From CALBZG01 sp964486295 (GTDB taxonomy: Bacteria; Bacillota; Clostridia; Peptostreptococcales; Anaerovoracaceae): a DNA stretch of 64,000 bases. Location: the NCBI GenBank assembly GCA_964486295.1, contig CAZAMF010000001.1, forward strand, positions 124,001 through 188,000, given 5' to 3'. The notes under the pieces were generated by a model. That model saw only the letters and a list, made by a program, of their open reading frames with translations. It searched no databases and was not told the DNA's origin. A program made the translations under genes and the position numbers. Below are positions 43,481 to 53,184 of this stretch, piece after piece (position 1 is the first letter of the stretch; each line of letters begins with the position of its first letter).

Positions 43481-43612
43481 GTTTGCTTCTCCATTCTTAT
43501 AGCGGGTCACTTCAAATAATATATCATACACTGCTTCATGGAACAAAGAGATTGTTGATCAATTTTGTCGTGGATTATGGTATAATTTCCGGGATAAGAA
43601 AAGGAGATCATC

Positions 43613-44656
43613 ATGAAAATATTAAGATACTTTCTGATATTCGTTCCAATCAGTCTCGTTGCGGATCTGATGCATCTTTCACAGACCCTGATGTTTGCGT
43701 TATCTGCCCTGGCTATTATTCCGCTGGCAGGACTAATGGGGGAGGCGACAGAAGAGATATCATTCTATTCAGGACCTCGCATCGGAGGTTTTTTGAATGG
43801 CACATTCGGGAATGCAACGGAACTGATCATCGCATTTTTTGCCATGAGAGCAGGACTCTTTGAGGTTGTCAAGGCTTCCATCGCCGGCTCCGTAATCGGA
43901 AACATATTATTGGTACTGGGAGCGAGTATGCTCGTTGGAGGCTTGAAATATAAAACGCAACGGTTTAATCAAAAAATCATCGATGTATCCGCCAGCATGC
44001 TGCTTTTCGCCGTGATCGGTCTGACGGTGCCCGCCATATTTACCCATACAGTGGCACCCTCAATGCTGACAACCCGCTATGAGGGGTTAAGCGTTGTCAT
44101 CGCTGTGATTATGTTTTTAATTTATATTTTAAGCCTCGTTTTTTCATTTTATACGCATAAAGACCTCTATTCAGTCGATCATCAACAAGAAAGCCAAGTA
44201 AAGTGGACTTTGAAAAAAGCGGTGCTGGTCTTGACCGCTGCTACCGTTCTGATCGGAATCGAATCTGAAATTTTTACAGGCGCAGTGGAGCCGATGACGA
44301 AGTCCGTCGGACTCAGTGAATTCTTTGTAGGTATTGTTCTGGTGCCGATCATCGGCAATGCTGCAGAACACAGCACGGCGATATTGATGGCTGCAAAAAA
44401 CCGGATGGATGTGGCGACAGAAATAGCATTGGGCTCCAGCTTGCAGATGATTTTGTTTGTAACACCTGTGATCATTTTTCTGAGTTTGCTTTTCTCGCCG
44501 ATGAGCATCGTATTCAATGAATTCGAATTGATCGCGCTGGTGTTTTCGGTCCTGATCGCCAACAGAGTGGCAAGCGACGGGGAGTCGAACTGGCTGGAAG
44601 GGGTACAGCTCATCGCTGTTTATATCGTGATGGCCGCTTCATTTTTTATACTCTAA
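43613..44656 (+). CDS. cax: Ca2+/H+ antiporter (CAX family)
   Basis: A 347-residue transporter that extrudes Ca2+ in exchange for protons. It has about 11 hydrophobic segments in two homologous halves, with the alpha-repeat motifs GTFGNATELIIAFF near residue 65 and IIGNAAEHSTAI near residue 245, each with the GN..E cation site. It begins MKILRYFLIFVPISLVADL, with AAAGGAG 7 bases upstream. It is a monocistronic unit, with TATAAT about 30 bases before the start. Confidence 0.93.
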   Translation: MKILRYFLIFVPISLVADLMHLSQTLMFALSALAIIPLAGLMGEATEEISFYSGPRIGGFLNGTFGNATELIIAFFAMRAGLFEVVKASIAGSVIGNILLVLGASMLVGGLKYKTQRFNQKIIDVSASMLLFAVIGLTVPAIFTHTVAPSMLTTRYEGLSVVIAVIMFLIYILSLVFSFYTHKDLYSVDHQQESQVKWTLKKAVLVLTAATVLIGIESEIFTGAVEPMTKSVGLSEFFVGIVLVPIIGNAAEHSTAILMAAKNRMDVATEIALGSSLQMILFVTPVIIFLSLLFSPMSIVFNEFELIALVFSVLIANRVASDGESNWLEGVQLIAVYIVMAASFFIL

Positions 44657-44714
44657 TAGGTCACGCACACGCATAGATTATCTGAATTGATCCTGATATT
44701 TGAAAGAAAAGTTA

Positions 44715-44764
44715 TTGACATGCAAATTGATCGGCATTATAGTGTTCCTTAAAAGGAACACTAT
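44715..44764 (+). promoter_or_regulatory. trmB-lysA-dapL promoter with palindromic operator
   Basis: TTGACA at 44715-44720 and TATAGT at 44738-44743 are 17 bases apart. The perfect palindrome ATAGTGTTCCTT-AA-AAGGAACACTAT (44739-44764) overlaps the -10 and start region and is followed by a T-rich stretch, so it could act as operator, attenuator, or both. Confidence 0.8.
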
Positions 44765-44794
44765 TTATTTTTTTGAGATCGGAGGCGGCACGGG

Positions 44795-45499
44795 ATGGAT
44801 ATAAAACAATCGTTGATCGAATTCGGGCTGACAGGGCAGGAAGCATCAATCTATCTGACGTTGGCTAAGGAAGGGGATCTGAACGGTTATGAAGTCGCCA
44901 AAACAACTGGCATTTCGAGGTCCAATACCTACAGCGCCCTGAACTCACTTGTAGAAAAAGGGGCAGCGTACATGATCGAAGGTCCTGCGGTCCGTTATAC
45001 TGCTGTGCCACCTGAAGAATTCTGCAATAACAAGATCAGGAGCATGGAAAATCTGAAACAGATCATCCTTCGCAACATGCCTGATAAAAGAGAGGATGTA
45101 GAAGGGTATATTACAGTAAGAGGAACGGTACATATTCTGGACAAAATGCGCAATTTGATCATGGAAGCCAAGGAGCGTGTCTACCTTTCGGCGTCAAATG
45201 ATATCCTGCAGATGATCCTTGAAGATATCCACTCTGCGGTCAAACGGAATATCAAGATGGTCATCATAACCGATATGCCTGCTGCTATAGAGGGTGCTGT
45301 CGTTTATGTCGAAGAAAACATGGGCCACCGTCTGGGGATCATCGTTGATTCCACAAATGTCATGACCGGCGATCTGGATGAAGGAGAGTACTCGACCTGC
45401 TTGTACTCAAGAAAAAAGAATCTGATCGATCTGTTTAAAAGCTCCATTAAAAATGAAATAAAACTGATTGAAATTATGAAAGGAAAGGAATGCCAATGA
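44795..45499 (+). CDS. TrmB-family transcription regulator
   Basis: A 234-residue regulator. Residues 1-70 form the TrmB winged helix (LIEFGLTGQEASIYLTLAKEGDLNGYEVAKTTG), residues about 75-110 a linker helix, and the C-terminal part a phospholipase-D-like regulator domain with MRNLIMEAKERVYLSASNDI. TrmB proteins respond to sugars or metabolites. It heads the lysine operon and overlaps lysA by 4 bases, and a palindrome on its own promoter suggests autoregulation. GGAGGCGG precedes the ATG. Confidence 0.85.
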   Translation: MDIKQSLIEFGLTGQEASIYLTLAKEGDLNGYEVAKTTGISRSNTYSALNSLVEKGAAYMIEGPAVRYTAVPPEEFCNNKIRSMENLKQIILRNMPDKREDVEGYITVRGTVHILDKMRNLIMEAKERVYLSASNDILQMILEDIHSAVKRNIKMVIITDMPAAIEGAVVYVEENMGHRLGIIVDSTNVMTGDLDEGEYSTCLYSRKKNLIDLFKSSIKNEIKLIEIMKGKECQ

Positions 45500-46734
45500 A
45501 AAAGACCTTCGTTACAGCGGAACAACTCCGGGAGATCGTAAAGACTTATCCGACGCCATTTCATTTATATGATGAGAAGGGTATCCGGGAAAACGCGCGG
45601 AAATTATATGATGCATTTTCCTGGAACAAGGGGTTTAAGGAATACTTTGCTGTGAAAGCGACCCCAAACCCAAAAATTCTTGAAATTCTGAAAGAAGAAG
45701 GCTGCGGGGTAGACTGCTCCTCTTATACAGAACTGCTGATGTCCGATAAAGTCGGTTTCAAGGGGGATGAAATCATGTTCACCTCCAATGTCACTCCGGC
45801 CGAGGATTTTGTTCTGGCACGCAAACTCAACGCCATCATCAATCTGGATGATATCACCCATATTGATTTTCTCGAAAAGGTGGCCGGGATCCCCGAAACG
45901 ATCAGTTGCCGTTATAATCCGGGCGGCAATTTTGTGCTCAACAACTCGATCATGGATACGCCGCAGGAAGCAAAATACGGATTCACACGCAAACAGCTTA
46001 CAGAGGGTTTTCAAATATTGATTTCTAAAGGAGTGAAGCGCTTCGGCCTTCATGCATTTTTAGCAAGCAACACAACCACAAACGAATATTATCCGGCTCT
46101 GGCACGGATCCTTTTCGAAACAGCAGTAGAATTGAAAGAGGAGACCGGTGCGCATATCGCTTTTATTAACCTTTCGGGAGGCGTTGGCATCCCGTACCGC
46201 CCGGAACAGCCGGCCAATGATATCTATGAAATCAGCCGGGGCGTCCAAAAAGCTTTCGAAGAGATCCTGATCCCTGCCGGCATGGGGGATGTGTCGATCT
46301 ATACCGAACTCGGCAGATATATGCTTGCTCCTTATGGTTGTCTGGTCTCAACGGTATTGCATAAAAAAAATACCCACAAGGACTATGTCGGACTGGATGC
46401 GTGCGCTGCCAATCTCATGAGACCGGCCATGTACGGAGCCTATCACCATATAACAGTCATGGGGAAAGAAAACGAGCCTCTTGATCACAAGTATGACGTG
46501 ACAGGCGGGCTTTGCGAAAATAATGACAAGTTTGCTGTCGACAGGATGCTGCCGGAAATTGAAATTGGCGACTTGATCGTCATTCACGATACCGGTGCCC
46601 ACGGGTTCTCAATGGGCTATAACTACAATGGAAAATTGAGATCTGCAGAGATCCTTTTGAAGGAGGATGGGACTACGGAATTGATACGCCGTAAAGAGAC
46701 GCCGGAGGACTATTTCGCGACATTAAATTTTTAG
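45496..46734 (+). CDS. lysA: Diaminopimelate decarboxylase
   Basis: PLP enzyme that makes L-lysine from meso-diaminopimelate. ATG 45496 is chosen because it overlaps the TrmB stop by 4 bases and has AAAGGA 6 bases upstream; ATG 45490 is the alternative. The 412-residue protein has the alanine-racemase-type barrel with EYFAVKATPNPKI (PLP lysine) near residue 50, GVDCSSYTELLMS, and later GLHAFLASNT, NLSGGVGIPYRP, EYGRYMLAP-like TELGRYMLAPYG, and VGLDACAANLMRP. It forms the last step of the pathway with dapL next. Confidence 0.9.
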   Translation: MKKTFVTAEQLREIVKTYPTPFHLYDEKGIRENARKLYDAFSWNKGFKEYFAVKATPNPKILEILKEEGCGVDCSSYTELLMSDKVGFKGDEIMFTSNVTPAEDFVLARKLNAIINLDDITHIDFLEKVAGIPETISCRYNPGGNFVLNNSIMDTPQEAKYGFTRKQLTEGFQILISKGVKRFGLHAFLASNTTTNEYYPALARILFETAVELKEETGAHIAFINLSGGVGIPYRPEQPANDIYEISRGVQKAFEEILIPAGMGDVSIYTELGRYMLAPYGCLVSTVLHKKNTHKDYVGLDACAANLMRPAMYGAYHHITVMGKENEPLDHKYDVTGGLCENNDKFAVDRMLPEIEIGDLIVIHDTGAHGFSMGYNYNGKLRSAEILLKEDGTTELIRRKETPEDYFATLNF

Positions 46735-46746
46735 GAGGAAAAACGA

Positions 46747-47982
46747 ATGACTCATATAAACGAAAATTATCTGAAACTTCCGGGGAGCTATCTTTTTTCA
46801 GAGATTGCACGAAGGGTGGAAAAATATAAATCAGAAAACCCGGAAGCGGATATCGTTCGTCTGGGAATCGGCGACGTCACCAGACCACTGCCGAAAGTCG
46901 TGACTGAAGCCATGCGTAACGCAGTGATTGAGATGGAATCGGCGGATACCTTCAGAGGATACGGCCCCGAACAGGGATATGATTTTCTGATCGAAAAAAT
47001 CATCGAAACCGATTACAAAAGTCATGGCATTGATTTGGGCATGGATGAAATATTTGTTAGTGACGGATCCAAGTGCGATACAGCGAACATCCAGGAGATA
47101 TTCGGGCTGAATAATCGGATTGCAGTGACGGATCCGGTATACCCGGTTTACGTCGACAGCAATGTGATGGCAGGGCGTTCAGGCACCCTCGGGCAGGATG
47201 GGAGATGGTCCGATATCACTTATCTGCCTTGTACCGCTGAAAACGGGTTCGTGCCTTCGCTTCCGGAAAAACCAGTGGATATCATATATTTGTGTTTTCC
47301 GAACAATCCCACCGGTACGGCGATATCGAAAAGTGAACTGAAGAAATGGGTGGATTATGCCAGAACGAATCAAGCCATTATCCTTTTTGACGCCGCCTAT
47401 GAAGCATTTATCAGCGAGGCTGACATACCGCACAGCATCTATGAAATTGAAGGGGCTAAAGAAGTTGCCATTGAATTCAGGAGCCTATCCAAGACTGCAG
47501 GCTTCACCGGTACACGATGTGCCTTCACTGTGGTCCCGAAGGAAGCAATAGCCTTCACATCGGCAGGAGCCCCTGTACAGTTGAATCAGCTTTGGAATCG
47601 CAGGCAAACCACAAAATTCAACGGGGTTTCGTACATCGTACAAAAAGGCGCAGAAGCGGTCTATACCGAGGAAGGCCAGAAACAAGCACGCGAAATCATC
47701 AGATATTATATGGACAACGCAAAGGCGATCCGGGACTGTTTATCCGAGCTGGGATTTGAAGTATATGGGGGGATCAATGCGCCTTATGTTTGGGTGAAAG
47801 CGCCAAAAGGCATGGATTCTTGGGGGTTTTTCGATAAGCTGCTGACGGAAGTCCATGTTGTTGGAACTCCCGGCACCGGATTCGGCCCGGCAGGTGAAGG
47901 ATACTTCAGGTTAACTGCGTTCGCCACCAAAGAAAACACAGCGAAGGCCATCGAAAGATTCAGGCAAAAGCTCAAGCCATAA
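46747..47982 (+). CDS. dapL: LL-diaminopimelate aminotransferase
   Basis: PLP aminotransferase converting tetrahydrodipicolinate directly to LL-diaminopimelate, a short variant of lysine synthesis found in Clostridia, plants and archaea. The 411-residue length and the opening [21 protein letters not shown] are characteristic. Signatures include [29 protein letters not shown] [25 protein letters not shown] and the PLP site [18 protein letters not shown] precedes the ATG by 6 bases, 12 bases after lysA. No dapE or dapF is in the window. Confidence 0.95.
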   Translation: MTHINENYLKLPGSYLFSEIARRVEKYKSENPEADIVRLGIGDVTRPLPKVVTEAMRNAVIEMESADTFRGYGPEQGYDFLIEKIIETDYKSHGIDLGMDEIFVSDGSKCDTANIQEIFGLNNRIAVTDPVYPVYVDSNVMAGRSGTLGQDGRWSDITYLPCTAENGFVPSLPEKPVDIIYLCFPNNPTGTAISKSELKKWVDYARTNQAIILFDAAYEAFISEADIPHSIYEIEGAKEVAIEFRSLSKTAGFTGTRCAFTVVPKEAIAFTSAGAPVQLNQLWNRRQTTKFNGVSYIVQKGAEAVYTEEGQKQAREIIRYYMDNAKAIRDCLSELGFEVYGGINAPYVWVKAPKGMDSWGFFDKLLTEVHVVGTPGTGFGPAGEGYFRLTAFATKENTAKAIERFRQKLKP

Positions 47983-48120
47983 ATCACTGGCCCAGGTTTC
48001 AGGGTCATAAAACCGGGTCCATTGACTTTTATATGCTTCAAAGGTAATATATTGGATATAATAATAATACATATTATTTTTTGATTGCAGGGTAAAAGGT
48101 TTGTATGAGAGGAGGATATT

Positions 48121-48555
48121 ATGTCAAAAATACTCATTCCATTTGATGGATCCGAACCATCCAAGAACGCCATATTCAAGGGTATGGCATCAGGAATATT
48201 GAAAGACGCTGAAATCCACATTATTACGGTTATACCGAGCCCGGTTGTTATGCCAACAAAAAACAGTTACATAGGGCATGACATGCTTGACGCCATCGCA
48301 AAAGCCAACAAAACGCAGGCAGAGGAAGTGATAGAAACTGCCAAAGCTATATTCAAGGAAGCCGGAGGAGTTGCATCGGCAGTGATCAAGGAAGGAGATC
48401 CGGCGGAGGAGATTCTTACTTATGCTGATGAACTGAATGTGGACATGATCGTTATGGGCAACAGGGGACTTGGAACCTTTAGAAAAATCCTTTTAGGATC
48501 GGTATCTTCAAAGGTTGTCAGCAATTCCAGCTGTTCAGTCCTGATTTTCAAATAA
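48121..48555 (+). CDS. Universal stress protein (UspA family)
   Basis: A 144-residue single-domain protein of the UspA fold, usually a homodimer that may bind ATP. It begins SKILIPFDGSEPSKNAI and ends with the nucleotide motif GNRGLGTFRKILLGSVS, G-2x-G-9x-GS, which suits the ATP-binding class. GAGGAGG lies before the ATG. It stands alone between dapL and a terminator. The stress that induces it is not evident. Confidence 0.92.
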   Translation: MSKILIPFDGSEPSKNAIFKGMASGILKDAEIHIITVIPSPVVMPTKNSYIGHDMLDAIAKANKTQAEEVIETAKAIFKEAGGVASAVIKEGDPAEEILTYADELNVDMIVMGNRGLGTFRKILLGSVSSKVVSNSSCSVLIFK

Positions 48556-48597
48556 ACAGCAAAAACTTAAAAACGTTTCAATAATGATGTCTTTCTG

Positions 48598-48630
48598 AAC
48601 AACTTCGTTACTTAACGGAGTTGTTTTTTT
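48598..48630 (+). terminator. Terminator of the universal stress gene
   Basis: AACAACTTCGTTA and TAACGGAGTTGTT pair over 13 positions (one G-U), followed by TTTTT. Confidence 0.85.
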
Positions 48631-48655
48631 GCCGGCTTAAATGACTTCATTAATA

Positions 48656-48714
48656 TTGACAAAATGGATTGAAGTGGTATATTGTTGTTAGCACTCTCAA
48701 CGATTGAGTGATAA
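48656..48714 (+). promoter_or_regulatory. htpG promoter with CIRCE (HrcA operator)
   Basis: TTGACA at 48656-48661 and TATATT at 48678-48683 precede a CIRCE element, TTAGCACTC at 48688-48696, nine bases, then GAGTGATAA at 48706-48714. Only one position differs from the perfect inverted repeat. HrcA should repress htpG here. Confidence 0.88.
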
Positions 48715-48750
48715 AAGATGCGACGACGGAAATGAAGGGGGAATTTATAC

Positions 48751-50631
48751 ATGGCCAAAAAACAATTTAAAGCAGAATCAAAACGGTTGTTGGATTTGAT
48801 GATCAATTCCATATACACACATAATGAGATTTTTTTGAGGGAACTCATATCAAATGCAAGCGATGCCATAGACAAAATCTATTATAAGGCGCTATTGGAT
48901 GAGAACATCAATTTCAATCAGGACAATTATTTTATCAAAATTACCGCGGATAAAGAAAACAGGCATTTGAAGATCCTGGATACCGGAATCGGCATGACCA
49001 GGGAAGAGCTGGAAGACAATCTCGGAGTCATTGCCAAAAGCGGCTCATATAATTTTAAGAAAGACAACGAGCTCAAGGATGGATTCGATATCATCGGGCA
49101 ATTTGGTGTTGGATTCTATTCGGCATTTATGGTATCCGATACGGTAACAGTCATCAGCAAGGCGCTTGGAAGTGAAGAAGCTTATAAATGGGAATCGAAG
49201 GGGGCGGACGGATACACGCTGGAGCCCGCAGAAAAAGAGGATGTGGGGACTGAAATCATATTAAAAATCAAGGAAAATACGGAAGAAAATCAGTATGACA
49301 GATTTTTGGAGGAATATCAACTAAGGACCATCGTTAAGAAATATTCGGATTATATCAGATACCCGATAAAGATGGATGTCAGATCCAGAAAACTGAAAGA
49401 GGGAAGCCAGGATGAATATGAAGAGGTCATCGAGGAAAAGGTCATCAACAGCATGGTCCCGATCTGGCGCAAAAATAAAAGCGAGTTAAAACCGGAGGAT
49501 TATGAAAATTTCTACTCTGAAAAGCATTATGGATTCGACAAACCACTGAAGTATATCCATATTTCTGTGGATGGGGCAATCAGATACAATGCGATCCTTT
49601 ATGTTCCCGAGAACATTCCTTTTGATTATTACACCAAAGATTATGAAAAGGGTCTCGAGCTTTATTCCAACGGGGTCCTGATCATGAACAAATGCCCGGA
49701 TCTGCTGCCTGACTGTTTCAGCTTTGTCAAGGGCATGGTGGACTCCGAGGATTTGTCGCTGAACATTTCCAGGGAACTCCTGCAGCACGACAGGCAACTG
49801 AAGCTTATAGCAAAAAACATCAAAAATAAAATAAAATCCGAACTTTTGAATTTGCTCGGCAATGACAGAGAGAAATACGAAGAATTTTATCAGTCATTTG
49901 GCAGGCAGCTGAAATACGGAATATACAGCGAATACGGATTGTATAAGGAAGATTTGCAGGATCTGCTGATTTTTTATTCGTCAACTGAGAAAAAGATGGT
50001 TACGCTGGATGAATATCTCTCCCGTATGAAGGAAGACCAAAACCATATCTACTATGCTGCAGGCGAATCCATTGAGCGGATCTCCAAACTCCCGCAGATT
50101 GAAATGGTATCCGAAAAAGGCTATGAAATCCTTTATTTCACGGATAACGTGGATGAATTTGCTGTCAGAATGATGATGAATTTCAAAGGGAAGGATTTTA
50201 AATCCGTTTCGGAAAGCGATCTCTTGCTGGAGTCCGGAGAAGACACGAAAGAAGAAGGAGCCGAAACACAAAACGCCAGAGAAATACTCGGCTTTATGAA
50301 AGAAGTGCTTGGAGACAAGGTGCAGGATGTGAGGTTTTCCAAGCGGCTGAAATCCCACCCGGTCTGCTTGTCCAGCGAGGGCGCCCTGACCATCGAAATG
50401 GAAAAAGTGCTGAATGCAATGCCGAACGAACAGGACATTTCTGCTCAGAAAGTTCTGGAAATCAATCGCAGCCATCCGATGTTCAAAGCCCTTGAAGATG
50501 CGTATGAACATGACCGCGAGAAACTTCGCAGCTATGCAAGGCTCCTGTATAATCAGGCACTGTTGATTGAGGGGCTGCCTATTGAAGACCCGCTGGAATT
50601 CAGCAATGAGATCTGCCGGTTGATGATATGA
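48751..50631 (+). CDS. htpG: Molecular chaperone HtpG (Hsp90)
   Basis: ATP-dependent chaperone, cytosolic dimer. The 626-residue protein has the GHKL ATPase domain with [13 protein letters not shown] near residue 30, [25 protein letters not shown] near residue 110, then the middle domain ([49 protein letters not shown]) and the C-terminal dimerisation domain. GAAGGGGG precedes the ATG. Transcription is controlled by CIRCE, so it belongs to the HrcA regulon here. Confidence 0.97.
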   Translation: MAKKQFKAESKRLLDLMINSIYTHNEIFLRELISNASDAIDKIYYKALLDENINFNQDNYFIKITADKENRHLKILDTGIGMTREELEDNLGVIAKSGSYNFKKDNELKDGFDIIGQFGVGFYSAFMVSDTVTVISKALGSEEAYKWESKGADGYTLEPAEKEDVGTEIILKIKENTEENQYDRFLEEYQLRTIVKKYSDYIRYPIKMDVRSRKLKEGSQDEYEEVIEEKVINSMVPIWRKNKSELKPEDYENFYSEKHYGFDKPLKYIHISVDGAIRYNAILYVPENIPFDYYTKDYEKGLELYSNGVLIMNKCPDLLPDCFSFVKGMVDSEDLSLNISRELLQHDRQLKLIAKNIKNKIKSELLNLLGNDREKYEEFYQSFGRQLKYGIYSEYGLYKEDLQDLLIFYSSTEKKMVTLDEYLSRMKEDQNHIYYAAGESIERISKLPQIEMVSEKGYEILYFTDNVDEFAVRMMMNFKGKDFKSVSESDLLLESGEDTKEEGAETQNAREILGFMKEVLGDKVQDVRFSKRLKSHPVCLSSEGALTIEMEKVLNAMPNEQDISAQKVLEINRSHPMFKALEDAYEHDREKLRSYARLLYNQALLIEGLPIEDPLEFSNEICRLMI

Positions 50632-50635
50632 GAAT

Positions 50636-50674
50636 GCAGGGGCCGAAAACCAATTCGGCCCTTGCTATTTTTTT
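50636..50674 (+). terminator. htpG terminator
   Basis: GCAGGGGCCGAA and TTCGGCCCTTGC form a 12-base-pair stem around AACCAA, followed by TATTTTTTTT. Confidence 0.95.
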
Positions 50675-50948
50675 CGACTTCTTCCAGCATTTAAGCGCGA
50701 TTTACGCGCAAAATGAACGATATTTTTGATTTTTTTGAAAAATGCAGATTGTACCATGTTTTTGCAATAGTACAAGATGTTGTGGTATCAGCGCTAAATT
50801 TTGCCGCAAAAAAATATTTTACGGCTATTTTGCCAAAAAACGTTGAAAAATCATCAAAAAAATTGAATATCATTTAAAAAAATGGTAATATGTAAACCAG
50901 AAATAATCAAAAAGATAAACAGAAAATCAGGAGCTCCGGGCAAGGATC
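50675..50948. promoter_or_regulatory. AT-rich leader and promoter of the ICMT-GH3 operon
   Basis: The stretch holds no gene. A promoter fits at TTGAAT (50863-50868) and TAATAT (50886-50891), 17 bases apart, giving a leader of about 50 bases before the ATG at 50949. The rest is AT-rich with A/T runs and no obvious operator. Confidence 0.55.
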
Positions 50949-51533
50949 ATGGCATACATTTTAACGGGTTTGGCAGCGTTTCCATTTTTCCTACTATACG
51001 ATATCAACGCCGCTATCATCCGTTCGAGATTGCTTGGTGGCAGTTTTTTTATAGGCTGTATCCTGCTTTTCGGCAGTACTGCCGGTATCGTATCGATATC
51101 GCAGGATTATATCAAAATAAATGCTTTTACAGTTGTGTGCATCATGTTTGCTTTCGTTTTTTTAACATTGCTGGTGTATACGCTGTTTGTGGTCTTATCT
51201 TTTAAAGACACATACTTTCCGGATCTGGAACATTGTACGAGCAAGAAAGAAGTATGCAGCCGCGGCGTTTATGCATTATGCAGACACCCCGGAGTCCTCT
51301 GGCTCACCGGCGCATATATTTTTCTCTCACTGGCGGTCCCTGCACCGCTAGTAATAAAAGCCAGCATCGCATTTTGCGCTTGCAATATACTGTACGTAAT
51401 TTTTCAGGACCTTTGGACTTTCCCGCGAACCTTTACGAACTATGGCCGTTATAAGGAAACAGTGCCTTTTCTGCTTCCGACGCCCAAAAGTATTCGCAGA
51501 TGTACCGACACATTAAATTCCAGAAGGAAATGA
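50949..51533 (+). CDS. Isoprenylcysteine-methyltransferase-like membrane protein
   Basis: A 194-residue protein with about 5 hydrophobic segments. The C-terminal half carries RGVYALCRHPGVLWLTGAYI near residue 100 and then FPRTFTNYGRYKETVPFLLP, matching the S-adenosylmethionine-binding part of ICMT/PEMT-type membrane methyltransferases (R-H-P motif and Y..Y..PFL). The substrate is unknown; relatives methylate carboxyls or phospholipids. It heads an operon with a GH3 enzyme and a GGDEF/HD-GYP protein. The ATG at 50949 overlaps no other gene; the ribosome site is weak (GGGCAAGG). Confidence 0.65.
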   Translation: MAYILTGLAAFPFFLLYDINAAIIRSRLLGGSFFIGCILLFGSTAGIVSISQDYIKINAFTVVCIMFAFVFLTLLVYTLFVVLSFKDTYFPDLEHCTSKKEVCSRGVYALCRHPGVLWLTGAYIFLSLAVPAPLVIKASIAFCACNILYVIFQDLWTFPRTFTNYGRYKETVPFLLPTPKSIRRCTDTLNSRRK

Positions 51534-51534
51534 C

Positions 51535-53184
51535 ATGATGAGGTTTGAGGAAAAACTGAAAAGCTGTCCGCCGGAAGCCATCTGGGAAGAATACTGTGGC
51601 TTCCTTGAGCTGGACATAAATTCATATATGAGAATTCAGAACCGCCTGATGGAGGAGCAGATTGCTTTATGGAGCAAGAGCGAACTTGGCAGGGGGATTT
51701 TGCGTGGGAAAAACCCTCGAACCATTGAAGATTTCCGAAATTGTGTCGGCCTTACTACTTATGCGGATTACGCAGACACTTTATTGCTTAAAAAAGATTC
51801 CTCTTTGCCTGCAAAAGCCGTAGTATGGCTGCAGACTACATGGGAGGGGGGGAAACATCCCATCAAGGTTGCCCCATATACGCAAAGTATGCTGGATACA
51901 TTCCGGAACAATCTGGTGGCTTGCCTCATCATGGCGACGAGTACTGAAAGGGGCAAATTTGACGTATCTCCGGATTATAAATTCCTTTATGGATTGGCGC
52001 CGCTTCCTTATGCAACGGGGCTGTTCCCGAGAGCGTTGAATAAGGAAATAAGTATTGAGTTCCTGCCGCCGGTTAAAGAAGCGGAAAGCCTGGATTTTTC
52101 CGAGCGTAACAAATTGGGCTTCAAGATGGGCCTGACCGCAGGGATTGACTATTTCTTTGGGCTGGGCAGTGTTGTTTATTATATCAGCCAGAGTTTCTCC
52201 TCGATGGCAGCAGGTTCTTCAAATTCCAAGGTCAGCCTTCTGAACAGACTGAAAACTGTTTCACCTCTTATGACCATGCGCTATTTGAAAGCAAAGAGCG
52301 CATGCAGGCAGGAAGAACGCCAGATGAAGCCAAAAGATCTGTTTAAGCTTCGCGGCTTCATGGTGGCCGGCACAGACAACAGCTGCTATAAAGATGAGCT
52401 GGAAGATCTATGGGGCATCCGCCCGATGGAGGTTTTTGCGGGGACGGAGCCGGGCTGTATCGGTACCGAAACATGGACACGGGACGGGATGTATTTCTTC
52501 CCGGATTCCTGTTTCTACGAGTTCATTCCTGAAGATGAGATGAACAAAAACTTAAAAGATCCTTCTTATCAGCCGAAAACATGTCTCATGAACGAAGTGG
52601 AAACCGGTGAAAAGTATGAACTGGTTGTGTCGGTATTTAAAGGCGGCGCTTTCATGAGATATAGGCCGGGTGATGTGTACAGATGCATGGGCCTTGAAAA
52701 TAATGCAGATAAGACAGCGATACCTAGATTTGCATATATTGACCGGGTGCCGGATGTGATCGATATCGCCGGATTTACCCGTATTTCAGAAGAAGCTGTG
52801 AAAAATGTTGTCGAATTATCCGGTCTTGAAATACAGGATTGGGTCGCATTGAAAGAGTTCACTTCAAACAACAAGCCTAAAATGCATATGTTTGTTGAGA
52901 TGAAGGCTTCCGCGCTGGCTTCCAATGCCGTGAGTTCTGAAATACTCAAAGAGCACCTGAGCATTTATTTTAAATATATTGACCATGATTACAAGGATCT
53001 TAAAAAGATCCTCGGCATGGAACCTCTGGAAATCACAATTCTGAAGTCCGGAACATTCAAAGAGTATAGAGCCAAAAAGGGCGAAGTAAGGCGAATCAAT
53101 CCTTCCGCTTTTGAGATCAGGGATCTTATCAAGATCCAGGATCGGGTTCGTGTCTATAATGGGGGTGAGTTTAACTATGAATAG
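51535..53184 (+). CDS. GH3-family acyl-adenylating protein
   Basis: A 549-residue protein of the GH3 (auxin-responsive promoter) superfamily, adenylate-forming enzymes that in plants join carboxylic acids to amino acids. Signatures are VVWLQTTWEGGKHPIKVAPY near residue 98 (the phosphate-binding segment), EVFAGTEPGCIGTETW near residue 305, RYRPGDVYRCMG near residue 380, and DVIDIAGFTRISE near residue 420. Bacterial members are largely uncharacterised. It begins one base after the preceding gene's stop and overlaps the GGDEF/HD-GYP gene by 8 bases, so the three are coupled. A carboxyl-activating role with the methyltransferase is an attractive but untested idea. Confidence 0.85.
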   Translation: MMRFEEKLKSCPPEAIWEEYCGFLELDINSYMRIQNRLMEEQIALWSKSELGRGILRGKNPRTIEDFRNCVGLTTYADYADTLLLKKDSSLPAKAVVWLQTTWEGGKHPIKVAPYTQSMLDTFRNNLVACLIMATSTERGKFDVSPDYKFLYGLAPLPYATGLFPRALNKEISIEFLPPVKEAESLDFSERNKLGFKMGLTAGIDYFFGLGSVVYYISQSFSSMAAGSSNSKVSLLNRLKTVSPLMTMRYLKAKSACRQEERQMKPKDLFKLRGFMVAGTDNSCYKDELEDLWGIRPMEVFAGTEPGCIGTETWTRDGMYFFPDSCFYEFIPEDEMNKNLKDPSYQPKTCLMNEVETGEKYELVVSVFKGGAFMRYRPGDVYRCMGLENNADKTAIPRFAYIDRVPDVIDIAGFTRISEEAVKNVVELSGLEIQDWVALKEFTSNNKPKMHMFVEMKASALASNAVSSEILKEHLSIYFKYIDHDYKDLKKILGMEPLEITILKSGTFKEYRAKKGEVRRINPSAFEIRDLIKIQDRVRVYNGGEFNYE

